The notes under the pieces: generated by a model | Seen by the model: the letters and a program-made list of their open reading frames with translations, nothing else | Databases searched by the model: none | Told to the model about the DNA's origin: nothing | From: HGM13006 sp964527315 | GTDB lineage: Bacteria > Bacillota > Clostridia > Oscillospirales > Oscillospiraceae | Length of the DNA: 11,421 nt | Direction: 5' to 3' | Assembly: GCA_964527315.1 (NCBI GenBank) | Contig: CAZGOQ010000070.1 | Location: forward strand, 1 to 11,421 | Shown here: in pieces, positions 1-7,184 of the stretch | Layout: every line of letters begins with the position of its first letter | Numbering within the stretch: position 1 is the first letter of the stretch | Made by a program: the position numbers and the translations under genes

Positions 1-17
1 ACAATGGAGCGGTTTCG

Positions 18-46
18 TTGCAAAGCGAATGATTCGGATTTATAAT
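18..46 (+). promoter_or_regulatory. Sigma-A promoter for the zinc-ribbon membrane protein
   Basis: A -35 TTGCAA (18-23) and a perfect -10 TATAAT (41-46) are separated by 17 bases. Transcription would start near 53, about 20 bases before the ATG at 75, and the ribosome binding site AGGTGA lies in between. This is seen directly in the sequence; activity is inferred. Confidence 0.75.
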
Positions 47-74
47 CACAGCAACATCAAACGAGGTGATTTTT

Positions 75-449
75 ATGTTTCGGCGCATAGGCGATTCCAT
101 TCGGCGGTTTATGATCGGCCGCAATGGCGTGGATACGTTGGCCTGGGTTCTGTGCATCACCGGCATTGTACTCAATTTGATCGGTAGTTTTTCCAATCGA
201 GTGGCGGTTACCTTTTTGGCCTACATTCCGCTGCTTTTGGCGCTGTTTCGGATTTTCTCCAAAGATACGGCCCGACGGTATGCGGAGAATGAAAAATTCC
301 GGCGGTTTTTCTCCCGGCTCAAGGGACGGAAAACTTACTGCTACTATAAGTGCCCGGCCTGTAAAACCAAAGTACGGGTGCCCAGAGGAAAGGGGAAAAT
401 CCGCATTACCTGCCCCTCCTGCCGGGAAACATTTGTTAAAAAGACCTGA
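75..449 (+). CDS. Small two-helix membrane protein with C-terminal zinc ribbon
   Basis: A 124-residue protein of unknown specific function. A basic N-terminus (residues 1-17) leads into two hydrophobic segments at about 21-37 and 43-60, followed by a basic, probably cytoplasmic stretch (61-90) and a zinc-ribbon end with two CPxC knuckles: C93-P-A-C96 and C113-P-S-C116. The four cysteines should bind one zinc. The ATG at 75 is preferred over the in-frame GTG at 66, because the Shine-Dalgarno AGGTGAT (64-70) overlaps that GTG and sits correctly for the ATG. Small zinc-ribbon membrane proteins of this kind occur in many Clostridia; whether the ribbon binds nucleic acid or protein cannot be told from sequence. 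It has its own promoter and a hairpin directly after its stop, so it is probably transcribed alone. Confidence 0.85.
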   Translation: MFRRIGDSIRRFMIGRNGVDTLAWVLCITGIVLNLIGSFSNRVAVTFLAYIPLLLALFRIFSKDTARRYAENEKFRRFFSRLKGRKTYCYYKCPACKTKVRVPRGKGKIRITCPSCRETFVKKT

Positions 450-455
450 TGACAG

Positions 456-488
456 ATCGCCCTGCGTTTTGCAGGGCGATATTCATTT
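456..488 (+). terminator. Hairpin after the zinc-ribbon gene
   Basis: A perfect 10-bp stem (ATCGCCCTGC at 456-465, GCAGGGCGAT at 471-480) has a five-base GTTTT loop and starts seven bases after the stop. The following tract (ATTCATTT) is only weakly T-rich, so termination may be partial. Confidence 0.6.
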
Positions 489-514
489 GCGCGCAAATAT
501 TCCGCCTTCTAATC

Positions 515-543
515 TTGCGTACATCTGCAAAATGTGCTACTAT
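515..543 (+). promoter_or_regulatory. Extended -10 promoter for the MATE transporter
   Basis: A -35 TTGCGT (515-520), a 17-base spacer and a -10 TACTAT (538-543) preceded by TG at 535-536 form an extended -10 promoter. The start point would be near 550, giving a leader of about 22 bases that contains AGGAGGAGG just before the ATG at 572. Confidence 0.7.
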
Positions 544-571
544 AAGAGGCGAATTAGGAGGAGGTATTACA

Positions 572-1936
572 ATGCAAAAGGATGCAACCCTGGTGCGGGA
601 TCTGACACAGGGAAGCGTGGCCAGGCTGTTGCTGGTGTTTTCGTTTCCGCTGATGTGTTCGAACCTGCTCCAGACCTTTTATAATATGGTGGACATGGTG
701 GTCATCGGGCAATTTGTGGGTGCGGACGGTCTGTCCGCGGTTTCTATCGGCGGCGATCTGCTGCATATGCTGACGTTTCTGGTCATGGGCTTTTCCAACG
801 CAGGGCAGGTGATCCTCTCCCAATACATCGGCGCGGGCAGCCGGGATAAGGTCAAAGGCACCATCGGCACGATGTTCACTGTGACATTTTTATGCGCCAT
901 TGCCCTGAGCATCCTGTTTATGGTGGCGCTCGATCCCATTTTGCGACTGCTCAATACGCCGGAGGAGTCCTTTGTTTATGCCCGGCAATATGGGCTGACG
1001 TGCATCATGGGTCTGGTGTTTATCTATGGCTATAATCTGGTCAGCGCGATCCTGCGCGGCATGGGGGATTCCACCCGCCCGTTTATGTTTATTGCGGTAG
1101 CAACGGTGGTCAATCTGGTGCTGGATCTGGTGTTTGTGGCGCTCTTTGATATGGGTCCTTTTGGCGCGGCGCTGGCAACGGTGATTGGTCAGGGCGTCAG
1201 CTTTCTCTGGGCCACTTTTTATCTCTACCGGCACCGGGAAGCCTTTGGCTTTGACTTTCATCTCAGCAGTTTCCGGCCGGACAGGGAGGTGTTGCCTAAA
1301 CTTGTGAAGCTGGGCCTTCCCATGTGCCTTCAGTCTGCGGCGATCCAAATTTCCATGCTGTTTGTCAACTCCTATATTAACGACTACGGTGTGGTGGCTT
1401 CGGCGGTTACCGGCGTGGGCAATAAGCTGGGATCCATTACCTCGGTGATCACCAACGCCCTTTCCACTGCCGGCAGTTCTATGGTGGGGCAGAACATCGG
1501 CGCGGAAAAATACGACCGGGTGCCAAAGATTATCGGGATTTCCATGGTGATTGATATGGCCTTTGCGCTGTTGCTCTCTTTCCTGACGGTCTGTTTTCCC
1601 AGAGCGATTTTTGGTATGTTTAACTCTGACTCGGAGGTTCTGGATTTGGCCATGACTTACATCCCGGTGGCGGTGCTGCTCTATGTGGGCTTTGCGGCCC
1701 GATCGCCTTTCTTTGCGCTGATTAATGGCTGCGGCAACGCCAGACTGAATCTGGTGGTGGGAATGCTGGACGGTGTGATCTGCCGGATCGGACTGGCGAT
1801 GCTGCTGGGCCTGGCAGCTGGAATGGGAATTATGGGCTTTTGGTTAGGCAACGCTTTTGCGGGGTATATGCCGTTCCTGATTGGCGGGGTATACTTTCTG
1901 ACGGGAAAGTGGAAAACAAGAAGATTGATCAAATAA
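572..1936 (+). CDS. MATE-family multidrug/cation efflux transporter
   Basis: A 454-residue integral membrane protein, the usual MATE length. These transporters export organic cations, drugs or metabolites across the plasma membrane using a sodium or proton gradient. About 12 hydrophobic segments can be traced in two halves. Each half shows family features: the N-terminal part has the YNMVDMVVIGQFVG segment typical of helix 1-2, and the region near residue 165 has LRGMGDSTRP, the common MATE loop motif. The second half repeats the organisation, with a GxxLGSITSVI-type helix and the QNIGAEKYDRV loop. The start is the ATG at 572, with AGGAGGAGG at 557-565. An in-frame ATG at 449 would add 41 residues unlike the family and would cross the promoter and hairpin. 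It resembles the clostridial DinF/NorM-like group; the substrate cannot be assigned. No regulator gene is adjacent. Confidence 0.93.
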   Translation: MQKDATLVRDLTQGSVARLLLVFSFPLMCSNLLQTFYNMVDMVVIGQFVGADGLSAVSIGGDLLHMLTFLVMGFSNAGQVILSQYIGAGSRDKVKGTIGTMFTVTFLCAIALSILFMVALDPILRLLNTPEESFVYARQYGLTCIMGLVFIYGYNLVSAILRGMGDSTRPFMFIAVATVVNLVLDLVFVALFDMGPFGAALATVIGQGVSFLWATFYLYRHREAFGFDFHLSSFRPDREVLPKLVKLGLPMCLQSAAIQISMLFVNSYINDYGVVASAVTGVGNKLGSITSVITNALSTAGSSMVGQNIGAEKYDRVPKIIGISMVIDMAFALLLSFLTVCFPRAIFGMFNSDSEVLDLAMTYIPVAVLLYVGFAARSPFFALINGCGNARLNLVVGMLDGVICRIGLAMLLGLAAGMGIMGFWLGNAFAGYMPFLIGGVYFLTGKWKTRRLIK

Positions 1937-1958
1937 TGGAGTGCGCTGCGCAAAAGAG

Positions 1959-1987
1959 TTGACAAACAGGCAACGCTTGCATATAAT
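1959..1987 (+). promoter_or_regulatory. Consensus sigma-A promoter for metK
   Basis: An exact consensus promoter: TTGACA at 1959-1964, a 17-base spacer, and TATAAT at 1982-1987. Transcription should begin around 1994-1995 and immediately enter the riboswitch. Such a strong promoter fits control by attenuation, where the promoter is always on. Confidence 0.9.
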
Positions 1988-2017
1988 AGTACCACAAAAA
2001 AATTACAATTGAATACG

Positions 2018-2113
2018 CCCTTATTAAGAGTGGTGGAGGGAACGGCCCTGTGAAGCCCGGCAACCTGCATTTGTAAGGTGCCAAATCCGGCGGTGTAAAT
2101 CGAAAGATGAGGA
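2018..2113 (+). ncRNA. SAM-I (S-box) riboswitch aptamer
   Basis: The conserved S-box core is readable: the AAGAG/GGTGGAGGG block at 2026-2040, the GGCCCTGTGAAGCCCGGCAACC segment (positions 2044-2065), the GGTGCCAAATCC segment (2077-2088), and a closing GAAAGATGAGG (2102-2112). Helix P1 forms between CCTTAT (2019-2024) and ATGAGG (2107-2112). It binds S-adenosylmethionine; SAM stabilises P1, which frees the downstream terminator and turns metK off. The position directly upstream of metK is the classic one for this family. Confidence 0.95.
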
Positions 2114-2115
2114 TT

Positions 2116-2152
2116 ACAAAACGCTCCGCCGTGTGGCGGGGCGTTTTGTGTT
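2116..2152 (+). terminator. Expression-platform terminator of the SAM-I riboswitch
   Basis: A 15-bp stem pairs 2116-2130 with 2135-2149 around a GTGT loop, with one T-G wobble. The 3' arm ends in GCGTTTTGTGTT, providing the T-rich tract. With SAM bound this hairpin should stop transcription before metK; without SAM the P1 3' strand and the 5' terminator arm are free to pair elsewhere as an antiterminator. Confidence 0.85.
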
Positions 2153-2193
2153 GGGTTCCCGTGAGGGTGCGCGGCAGAAAGGATGAAGAAAAC

Positions 2194-3354
2194 TTGGCTA
2201 AACGTATTTTTACTTCGGAGTCTGTGACCGAGGGGCATCCCGATAAAATTTGTGACCAGATTTCAGACGGCGTATTGGATGCGATTTTAGAGAAGGACCC
2301 ACAGGCCCGGGTGGCCTGTGAGACCGTTGCCACGACCGGTATGGTGTTGGTAACCGGTGAGATCACGACAAACTGCTATGTGGATATTGCCGCCATTGCC
2401 AGGGCAGTCATCTGCCGCATTGGCTATGACCGGCCGGAGTTTGGTTTTAACGGCAATACCTGCGCCATTTTGACCGCCATCGACAGCCAAAGCCCGGATA
2501 TTGCCATGGGTGTGGACAGCGCCTTTGATGATGGCAGCACCGGCGCGGGCGATCAGGGCATGATGTTCGGCTATGCCTGCGAAGAAACCCCGGAATTGAT
2601 GCCCGCACCCATTTCCTACGCTCACCAGTTGGCCCATAAGCTGACGGAGTGCCGGAAAACGGGCCTACTCCCCTGGCTGCGGCCCGATGGAAAAAGCCAG
2701 GTCTCCGTTCAGTACGGGGAGGACGGTCAAGTGGAGCGGATTGACGCGGTTGTGGTTTCCACCCAGCATTCCCCGGAGATTGATATTGAAACGCTGCGGC
2801 GGGAGGTGATCGAAAAGGTTGTCAAAACGACCCTTCCGTCAAAGCTTTTGGATGACAAAACAAAGTTTTATGTTAACCCAACGGGCCGCTTTGTGGTAGG
2901 AGGCCCGGTGGGGGATTCCGGCCTGACCGGCAGAAAAATCATTGTCGATACTTACGGCGGCTGCGCCGCTCACGGCGGCGGCTGCTTTTCCGGAAAGGAT
3001 CCGACTAAGGTAGACCGCAGCGCGGCCTATATGGCCCGGCACATTGCCAAAAATATCGTTGCTGCTGGTCTGGCAAAGAGGTGTCAGATTGAACTGGCCT
3101 ACGCTATCGGTGTGGCTCAGCCGGTGAGCGTATTGGTGGATACTTATGGAACAGGAATTGCACCGGATGAGCAGCTGGCGGCGGCAGTGCGGCAGATCTT
3201 TGATTTGCGGCCCGGCGCGATCATCCGCTATCTGGATTTGCGCCGCCCCATCTATTCCGCCACAGCGGCCTATGGACACTTTGGCCGCCCGGAACTGCAT
3301 CTCCCATGGGAAAAGACCAATCGAACAGAGGATTTGAAAGCCGCCCTGAGATAA
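2194..3354 (+). CDS. metK: S-adenosylmethionine synthetase, TTG start
   Basis: This enzyme makes S-adenosylmethionine from methionine and ATP in the cytosol. The 386 residues match the family length. Visible motifs are GHPDK at 14-18, the GAGDQG methionine/ATP-binding hexapeptide at 117-122, and the glycine-rich loop GGGCFSGKDPTKVDRS at 261-276. The start is the TTG at 2194, giving MAKRIFTSES..., the typical MetK N-terminus, preceded by AAAGGA (2178-2183). The in-frame ATG at 2107 lies inside riboswitch helix P1 and would translate the terminator, so it is rejected. The gene forms a single transcription unit with the upstream SAM-I riboswitch, giving feedback control by its own product, and ends in a hairpin at 3366-3396. 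Two small departures are seen: a Cys at 264, where many homologues have Ala in the GGGAFSGKD loop, and CAAH instead of a more usual GWGAH-like run just before it. Confidence 0.97.
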   Translation: MAKRIFTSESVTEGHPDKICDQISDGVLDAILEKDPQARVACETVATTGMVLVTGEITTNCYVDIAAIARAVICRIGYDRPEFGFNGNTCAILTAIDSQSPDIAMGVDSAFDDGSTGAGDQGMMFGYACEETPELMPAPISYAHQLAHKLTECRKTGLLPWLRPDGKSQVSVQYGEDGQVERIDAVVVSTQHSPEIDIETLRREVIEKVVKTTLPSKLLDDKTKFYVNPTGRFVVGGPVGDSGLTGRKIIVDTYGGCAAHGGGCFSGKDPTKVDRSAAYMARHIAKNIVAAGLAKRCQIELAYAIGVAQPVSVLVDTYGTGIAPDEQLAAAVRQIFDLRPGAIIRYLDLRRPIYSATAAYGHFGRPELHLPWEKTNRTEDLKAALR

Positions 3355-3365
3355 AATGAGCGCTG

Positions 3366-3396
3366 AAAATGACCGCCCTTTCGAGCGGCCATTTTT
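3366..3396. terminator. Bidirectional terminator between metK and the repeat protein
   Basis: AAAATG-A-CCGC (3366-3376) pairs with GCGG-C-CATTTT (3385-3395), with one A-C mismatch and a CCTTTCGA loop. It has T-tracts on both strands (ATTTTT on plus, CATTTT on minus). It serves the convergent genes metK (plus) and the 13-residue-repeat gene (minus), whose stop codon at 3395-3397 sits inside the T-tract. Confidence 0.8.
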
Positions 3397-3730
3397 ATGC
3401 CTGTTCCGTTTCCTCCGCCGGAACTTTTCCCAAAAGATCGGGATTTTCCGTAATGACTACGTTGACGTTGCCGTCGCCAGTGGTATCCTGCAGTATGGTA
3501 TCCATCTGTCCATCGCCTGTAGTGTCCGCAGTAACGGTGTCAATTTTGGTATCGCCGTCCAGATCTTCCAAAATGATATCCGGCACACCGTCGCCGTCCA
3601 GATCCAGAAAAATGGCGTCGCCCTCTGCGGTCTGGGACTGTTCTGATTTCTGCATGGTGAGAATAGCGGCGGCGGCAGCGGCGCCAATGCCCATCAGGGT
3701 CAGACCGCCAAGAATATGTTTCAATTTCAT
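3395..3730 (-). CDS. Membrane-anchored protein with four 13-residue acidic (Ca-loop-like) repeats
   Basis: A 111-residue protein I do not recognise as a named gene. Residues 1-5 are basic, and about 7-25 form an alanine-rich hydrophobic segment with no lipobox cysteine, so it is probably an uncleaved membrane anchor or a signal peptide. Residues 43-94 are four contiguous repeats of exactly 13 residues: starts at D43, D56, D69 and D82, with pattern D-x-(D/T)-G-D-(G/T)-x-x-(D/N)-x-(I/V)-x-x. This resembles EF-hand-loop and thrombospondin type 3 calcium-binding repeats (DxDxDGxxD), so external calcium binding is a reasonable inference. The tail (95-111) is acidic. The ATG at 3730 is preceded by AGAAAGGAG (minus strand) with eight bases spacing. 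It has its own promoter and is convergent with metK. Confidence 0.82.
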   Translation of the reverse strand: MKLKHILGGLTLMGIGAAAAAAILTMQKSEQSQTAEGDAIFLDLDGDGVPDIILEDLDGDTKIDTVTADTTGDGQMDTILQDTTGDGNVNVVITENPDLLGKVPAEETEQA

Positions 3731-3760
3731 CTAGTTTGCTCCTTTCTAAATTTTTCCTCT

Positions 3761-3789
3761 ATTGTATCACAGAATCAGCCAAGAGAAAA
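3761..3789 (-). promoter_or_regulatory. Extended -10 promoter for the repeat protein gene
   Basis: On the minus strand, TGATACAAT gives a -10 TACAAT (plus-strand 3761-3766) with an upstream TG. The -35 position (3784-3789, TTTTCT) is poor, so the TG probably matters. The site lies between the AraC regulator stop and this gene. Confidence 0.5.
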
Positions 3790-3801
3790 GCAGAAAATAA
3801 G

Positions 3802-5016
3802 TTATTGCTCCTTAAATTGAGTCGGGGTAGCGCCTTCGTATTTTTTAAAGGCCCGGTTCATGGAAAGAAAGCTGGTATAGCCTACGATTTCCGCAATCTG
3901 CTTCATGGTCTTGTCCGAATGCAGCAGGGCCTTTGCCGCCGAAAGGCGGACATGCTGAATGGTTTCATAGATGCCCCGGCCCGTATACTGCTTGAAAACC
4001 CGGGTAGCATATGAAGGGGTGATTCCAAAGGCAGCGGAGACCTCAGCCAGTCCCAGCTGTTCGTCGGTATAGTTAGCTTCAATGTAGAGGGACATTTTGT
4101 CCACCCACTGGGGCTTTGGCTCCTGATTGTCCGCATCCCGCTTTTCAGAAATCGCGTCGAGGATTTCGTCGAGAGCGGAGGTCAATTCCGTCAGGGTTTT
4201 CGCCTCAGCGATCCGGGGGGCGGGATCCAATTGGTAATACAGTGTGTGACCGCATATGTCTTTCAGTTCGTCCAGCGCGTCGAGGATCTTGCAGGAAATG
4301 CCGCCCAGCCGCACCTTTAAAATTTTGACGGTTGGGGTGGACTGGATAAACTCCCGGTCGATCATCTCATGGAGCACATACTTTATGCCGGGCACATCTG
4401 TCAGCTGAAGCTTGGCGATGAGTTTTTTGTCCAACGCCGTCAGTTCCGAGTGAATAATGGGCTGTGTCTCGTCGCAGAGCGCGTCATAAAACAGGATCTG
4501 CTCATCCCGCTCCAGAAAATCGTTGAACCAGAGGGCGTCCTGAGTGCAGGCAAAGGCGGCGGGAATGCCGCAAAGGCCGTTGGACAAACCGCTGAGAGCC
4601 ATGGTGACGCTGATGCTAAACTCCGTCTCCAATACCTCCATAGCGCTGAGCAGCGTGGGTCGAAGCGTTTGGCAAAAGGTCTCCCAGTCCTCCTGCAGAT
4701 TGATGATGCAGACCAACTCATAGTCCTTTTCTGCAATGGCGGCGTTGTTTTTCCGGTTCAGGAGTTCGTCAAGCATATTAGTCAGAACGAAAAAGTGGTG
4801 CTTGATGGCTTCGCGCCATTGGGCGTTTTCAGAAAAAATACTGCTCCACTTTTCAATGCGGACGGTCAGCACGCAGTATTGATTGGTTTTTGGAAAAAAT
4901 TCGGCGCTGGCGCAAAATTCCCGCAACTCGGCTTCGTCCCGGGAAAAGAGCGGACTGGTCAGGTGCGAGACAACATAATCCAGCTGATAGCGTTCGTTTG
5001 TGTGGCGTGTTTCCAT
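3802..5016 (-). CDS. YesN-type AraC-family transcriptional regulator
   Basis: A 404-residue DNA-binding regulator. The C-terminal 100 residues (about 304-404) are a typical AraC double helix-turn-helix: the first helix pair near 321-341 (LGLAEVSAAFGITPSYATRV) and the second near 370-391 (MKQIAEIVGYTSFLSMNRAF). The middle part, about residues 46-180, has the pattern of the degenerate GGDEF-like domain found in YesN and CdaR regulators. No receiver domain or Cache/transmembrane sensor precedes it, so it probably senses a cytosolic ligand directly. The ATG at 5016 is preceded by AAGGTGA (minus strand, plus-strand 5023-5029). The gene is divergent from the solute-binding lipoprotein with 179 bases between the starts, the standard arrangement for a local activator of an oligosaccharide uptake gene. 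The target and ligand are inferred, not shown. Confidence 0.9.
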   Translation of the reverse strand: METRHTNERYQLDYVVSHLTSPLFSRDEAELREFCASAEFFPKTNQYCVLTVRIEKWSSIFSENAQWREAIKHHFFVLTNMLDELLNRKNNAAIAEKDYELVCIINLQEDWETFCQTLRPTLLSAMEVLETEFSISVTMALSGLSNGLCGIPAAFACTQDALWFNDFLERDEQILFYDALCDETQPIIHSELTALDKKLIAKLQLTDVPGIKYVLHEMIDREFIQSTPTVKILKVRLGGISCKILDALDELKDICGHTLYYQLDPAPRIAEAKTLTELTSALDEILDAISEKRDADNQEPKPQWVDKMSLYIEANYTDEQLGLAEVSAAFGITPSYATRVFKQYTGRGIYETIQHVRLSAAKALLHSDKTMKQIAEIVGYTSFLSMNRAFKKYEGATPTQFKEQ

Positions 5017-5040
5017 GGTTCGTCACCTTCTTCCAAGCAT

Positions 5041-5070
5041 ATAGTATCAAATTTTGCGGGTAGGAATCAA
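5041..5070 (-). promoter_or_regulatory. Promoter of the AraC-type regulator
   Basis: On the minus strand, a -35 TTGATT (plus-strand 5065-5070), an 18-base spacer and a -10 TACTAT (5041-5046) with TG one base upstream form an extended -10 promoter. The start point falls near 5034, leaving a short leader with the ribosome binding site at 5023-5029. Confidence 0.65.
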
Positions 5071-5099
5071 GTTCTTTTCGAAAAAATAGTCAAAAATTC

Positions 5100-5115
5100 A
5101 TATTCACAGGAATAT
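5100..5115. promoter_or_regulatory. Inverted repeat between the divergent promoters, possible operator
   Basis: ATATTC (5100-5105) and GAATAT (5110-5115) form a perfect 6-bp inverted repeat with a four-base ACAG spacer. It lies about 33 bases upstream of the lipoprotein -10 hexamer and 30 bases behind the regulator -35. The position suits an activator, but AraC proteins usually bind direct repeats, so this is a weak candidate. Confidence 0.3.
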
Positions 5116-5144
5116 TTCTGTTAGTTTCTATTTATGCATGGCTG

Positions 5145-5153
5145 TGCTATGAT
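5145..5153 (+). promoter_or_regulatory. Extended -10 promoter of the solute-binding lipoprotein
   Basis: TGCTATGAT (5145-5153) gives a good extended -10 with hexamer TATGAT. No good -35 lies 16 to 18 bases upstream (TTTCTA at 5125-5130), which is the expected pattern for an activator-dependent promoter and fits control by the divergent AraC protein. Confidence 0.6.
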
Positions 5154-5195
5154 AACATATAGGTGAATGCTTAAAAAAAGAATGGAGGTTATTGC

Positions 5196-6947
5196 ATGAA
5201 AAAGAATACAATGAAGCTGCTTGCGCTGCTGCTTGCGTTAACTATGGCGCTGGGTCTGCTGGCCGGCTGCGGCAATCAATCAGCGTCGTCTCAGGCGTCT
5301 GAGACGGAAGTCTCCGAGCCGGAGACTTCACAGGCTCCTGAAGCGCAGACCCAGGAGGAAAATCAACCCGTCTCTGCAGAGGAAGGTTCCGCGCCGGAGG
5401 AGATGGCTTCTGAGCCGCAGGGCAATGTGGTGGTTGAACTTCCCATTGTGGAGGAAGCCGTACATTATACCTGCTGGATGCCGGTCGCACCCTATGTCAG
5501 CACCATGATGGATCTGGATGAATTTTCGGACAAGGTCGCCGTGGTCAAGCTGATCAACGAGGCCACCAACGTCTATATCGACTTTAATGCCATTGCCGGC
5601 GGCATGGTGGAGGAGGAGTCCTTCAACCTGATGATCGCAAGCGATGACTATACCGATATCATCGGTGTTATGAACTATTATGGCGCCACGCGGGATAGTT
5701 CCGGCCATGAAAAAGCCATTGAGGACGGCATAATCATCGACCTGTATGATATGCTCAAGGAACAAGCTCCGAATTATTGGAATCTGCTGACTTCCGATGA
5801 CAACGCCTATATGACCGTCCGTACCCCCAGCGGCTACATGGGCTGTATTGCCCAGCTGCTGAAAAAGGCCGGCACGGAGAACCAAGGCATGATTGTCCGA
5901 AAGGACTGGTTTGAAGAGTCCGGCGTTCCCGCGCTCGATACCCTCGATCAATTCGAGGACTATCTCAGCTATACCAAGGACACCTATGGTGCCTATGCCT
6001 ATCTCCAGTATGGCGGCCTGGACACCGACTTCGGGTCCTGCTTCAACACCAACCCCGGCAATTTTATGGTTGTCGACGGCGAAGTGATTCACTCTTTCGA
6101 TACCCAGGAATTCCGGGACTATCTGACCAAAATGAACGAATGGTATAAAAAGGGCTACTTCAATGCGGAGTTCTATAACGACACAGATATCACCACTGTC
6201 CGCACGGATATGGCAAATGATATGTGTTCTTTCGTGGACGGCTCTGCCGAGGGTATGAGCAATATCTATGACATGAATCCTGATAACGCCAAAATGCAGC
6301 TGATGGCGATTCACTATCCCAAGGCAGACGGCGTGGACGAGATCCATGTGGGCTATGAATCCCAACTGATCAAGAACTCTGACACCTGGGCGGTTTCTAC
6401 TGCCTGCACCCAGGATCTGGAACCTCTGATGGGCCTGATCAACTGGCTGTACTCCGAGGATGGTCAGCTGATGTACAACTGGGGCGAGGAGCATGTGGCC
6501 TATGAGTTGGATGCCGACGGCAATCCCCAGTGGACCGATCTTGTGATCAACAACCCCGACGGCCTCAACTTTATGTTTGCGTCCTACCTCTATGCAACCG
6601 GCGTTGGCTCCGTGTTTTTCCCCGGCGTTTATGACATGGAGAAGGGCTTCTACTCCTATAATGACGATCAGCTGGAAGCGGTGGACACCCTCGCCAATCT
6701 GACGGACGGCGCGTATAATATGCCCAAGTACGTCAGTCTCAGCGCGGAGGAGCAGGAGGAATACAACAGCTTCTCCACGGAACTGGACACCTATACCGAA
6801 GGCATGATTCTGAAGTTCATCCTTGGCGATGAGCCGATGGATAACTATGATTCCTTCTTGGATACCTGCAAGGGCATGGGACTGGATCGGATGATCGAAC
6901 TATATCAGAGCGCTTATGACCGCGCACAGGAGGCCTTGAACGGCTGA
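5196..6947 (+). CDS. Extracellular solute-binding lipoprotein of an ABC importer (LplA/YtcQ-like)
   Basis: A 583-residue binding protein that would capture a sugar or oligosaccharide outside the cell and deliver it to an ABC permease. A lipoprotein signal peptide is clear: basic start, hydrophobic core, and lipobox L22-A-G-C25, so the mature protein is anchored through C25. A linker rich in Ser, Glu and Gln (about 26-75) follows, then a large alpha/beta binding domain with many aromatic residues. Size and pattern fit the large type-1 polysaccharide-binding proteins (LplA, YtcQ/LipO group). The ATG at 5196 follows GGAGG (5184-5188). The regulator gene is divergent. No permease or ATPase gene follows: 425 non-coding bases and then rpoD come next, so it must use membrane components encoded elsewhere. 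The substrate cannot be predicted from sequence alone. Confidence 0.92.
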   Translation: MKKNTMKLLALLLALTMALGLLAGCGNQSASSQASETEVSEPETSQAPEAQTQEENQPVSAEEGSAPEEMASEPQGNVVVELPIVEEAVHYTCWMPVAPYVSTMMDLDEFSDKVAVVKLINEATNVYIDFNAIAGGMVEEESFNLMIASDDYTDIIGVMNYYGATRDSSGHEKAIEDGIIIDLYDMLKEQAPNYWNLLTSDDNAYMTVRTPSGYMGCIAQLLKKAGTENQGMIVRKDWFEESGVPALDTLDQFEDYLSYTKDTYGAYAYLQYGGLDTDFGSCFNTNPGNFMVVDGEVIHSFDTQEFRDYLTKMNEWYKKGYFNAEFYNDTDITTVRTDMANDMCSFVDGSAEGMSNIYDMNPDNAKMQLMAIHYPKADGVDEIHVGYESQLIKNSDTWAVSTACTQDLEPLMGLINWLYSEDGQLMYNWGEEHVAYELDADGNPQWTDLVINNPDGLNFMFASYLYATGVGSVFFPGVYDMEKGFYSYNDDQLEAVDTLANLTDGAYNMPKYVSLSAEEQEEYNSFSTELDTYTEGMILKFILGDEPMDNYDSFLDTCKGMGLDRMIELYQSAYDRAQEALNG

Positions 6948-6964
6948 TATTCCCGATGAATATC
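6946..6964 (+). other. Small hairpin at the lipoprotein stop codon
   Basis: GATATTC (6946-6952) and GAATATC (6958-6964) form a perfect 7-bp stem with a five-base CCGAT loop, overlapping the last base or two of the TGA stop. No T-tract follows, so it is not an intrinsic terminator; it could protect the mRNA 3' end. Confidence 0.4.
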
Positions 6965-6991
6965 CGAAATGGAAATTACTGAAAAATGTCT

Positions 6992-7033
6992 GCGCCCGCA
7001 GAATTGTGCAGAAATGCATGGTCCTGTGGGCGC
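6992..7033 (+). other. Strong two-part hairpin with GAAA tetraloop, function unknown
   Basis: GCGCCCGCAG (6992-7001) pairs with CTGTGGGCGC (7024-7033), with one wobble. After a symmetric 3x3 internal loop, TGTGCA (7005-7010) pairs with TGCATG (7015-7020) around a GAAA (GNRA) tetraloop. The 16 base pairs in 42 bases are unusual for a plain spacer. The gap 6948-7245 holds no convincing gene: open frames on both strands lack ribosome binding sites and recognisable domains. The hairpin could be part of the lipoprotein mRNA 3' region or of a separate small RNA. Confidence 0.5.
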
Positions 7034-7138
7034 TTGCTCCAGATTGAAGCTTTTGATTTCGAGGAGAGAACCGTCCCGGGATCGGACGATGATTCCCTGT
7101 GCTGCCGATGGATATGTCTGTGTGGCAATACACGATGT

Positions 7139-7184
7139 GCCCGGGCTGGAAAAAGATTTCATGACCTGCGGAATCGGGCTTTTT
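7139..7184 (+). terminator. Possible weak terminator in the gap before rpoD
   Basis: GCCCG (7139-7143) can pair with CGGGC (7175-7179), followed at once by five T (7180-7184). An inner, imperfect stem GGCTGG/CCTGC helps close the large loop. If used, it would end a lipoprotein transcript or small RNA about 60 bases before the rpoD promoter. The long, imperfect loop keeps confidence low. Confidence 0.35.

Noticed and set aside
449..571. Longer MATE transporter beginning at ATG 449
   Set aside because: The 41 extra residues are unlike the family and the region holds a hairpin and a promoter; AGGAGGAGG precedes the ATG at 572.
2107..2193. In-frame ATG at 2107 as the metK start
   Set aside because: It lies in riboswitch helix P1, has no ribosome binding site, and would translate the terminator. 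The TTG at 2194 gives the conserved MetK N-terminus.
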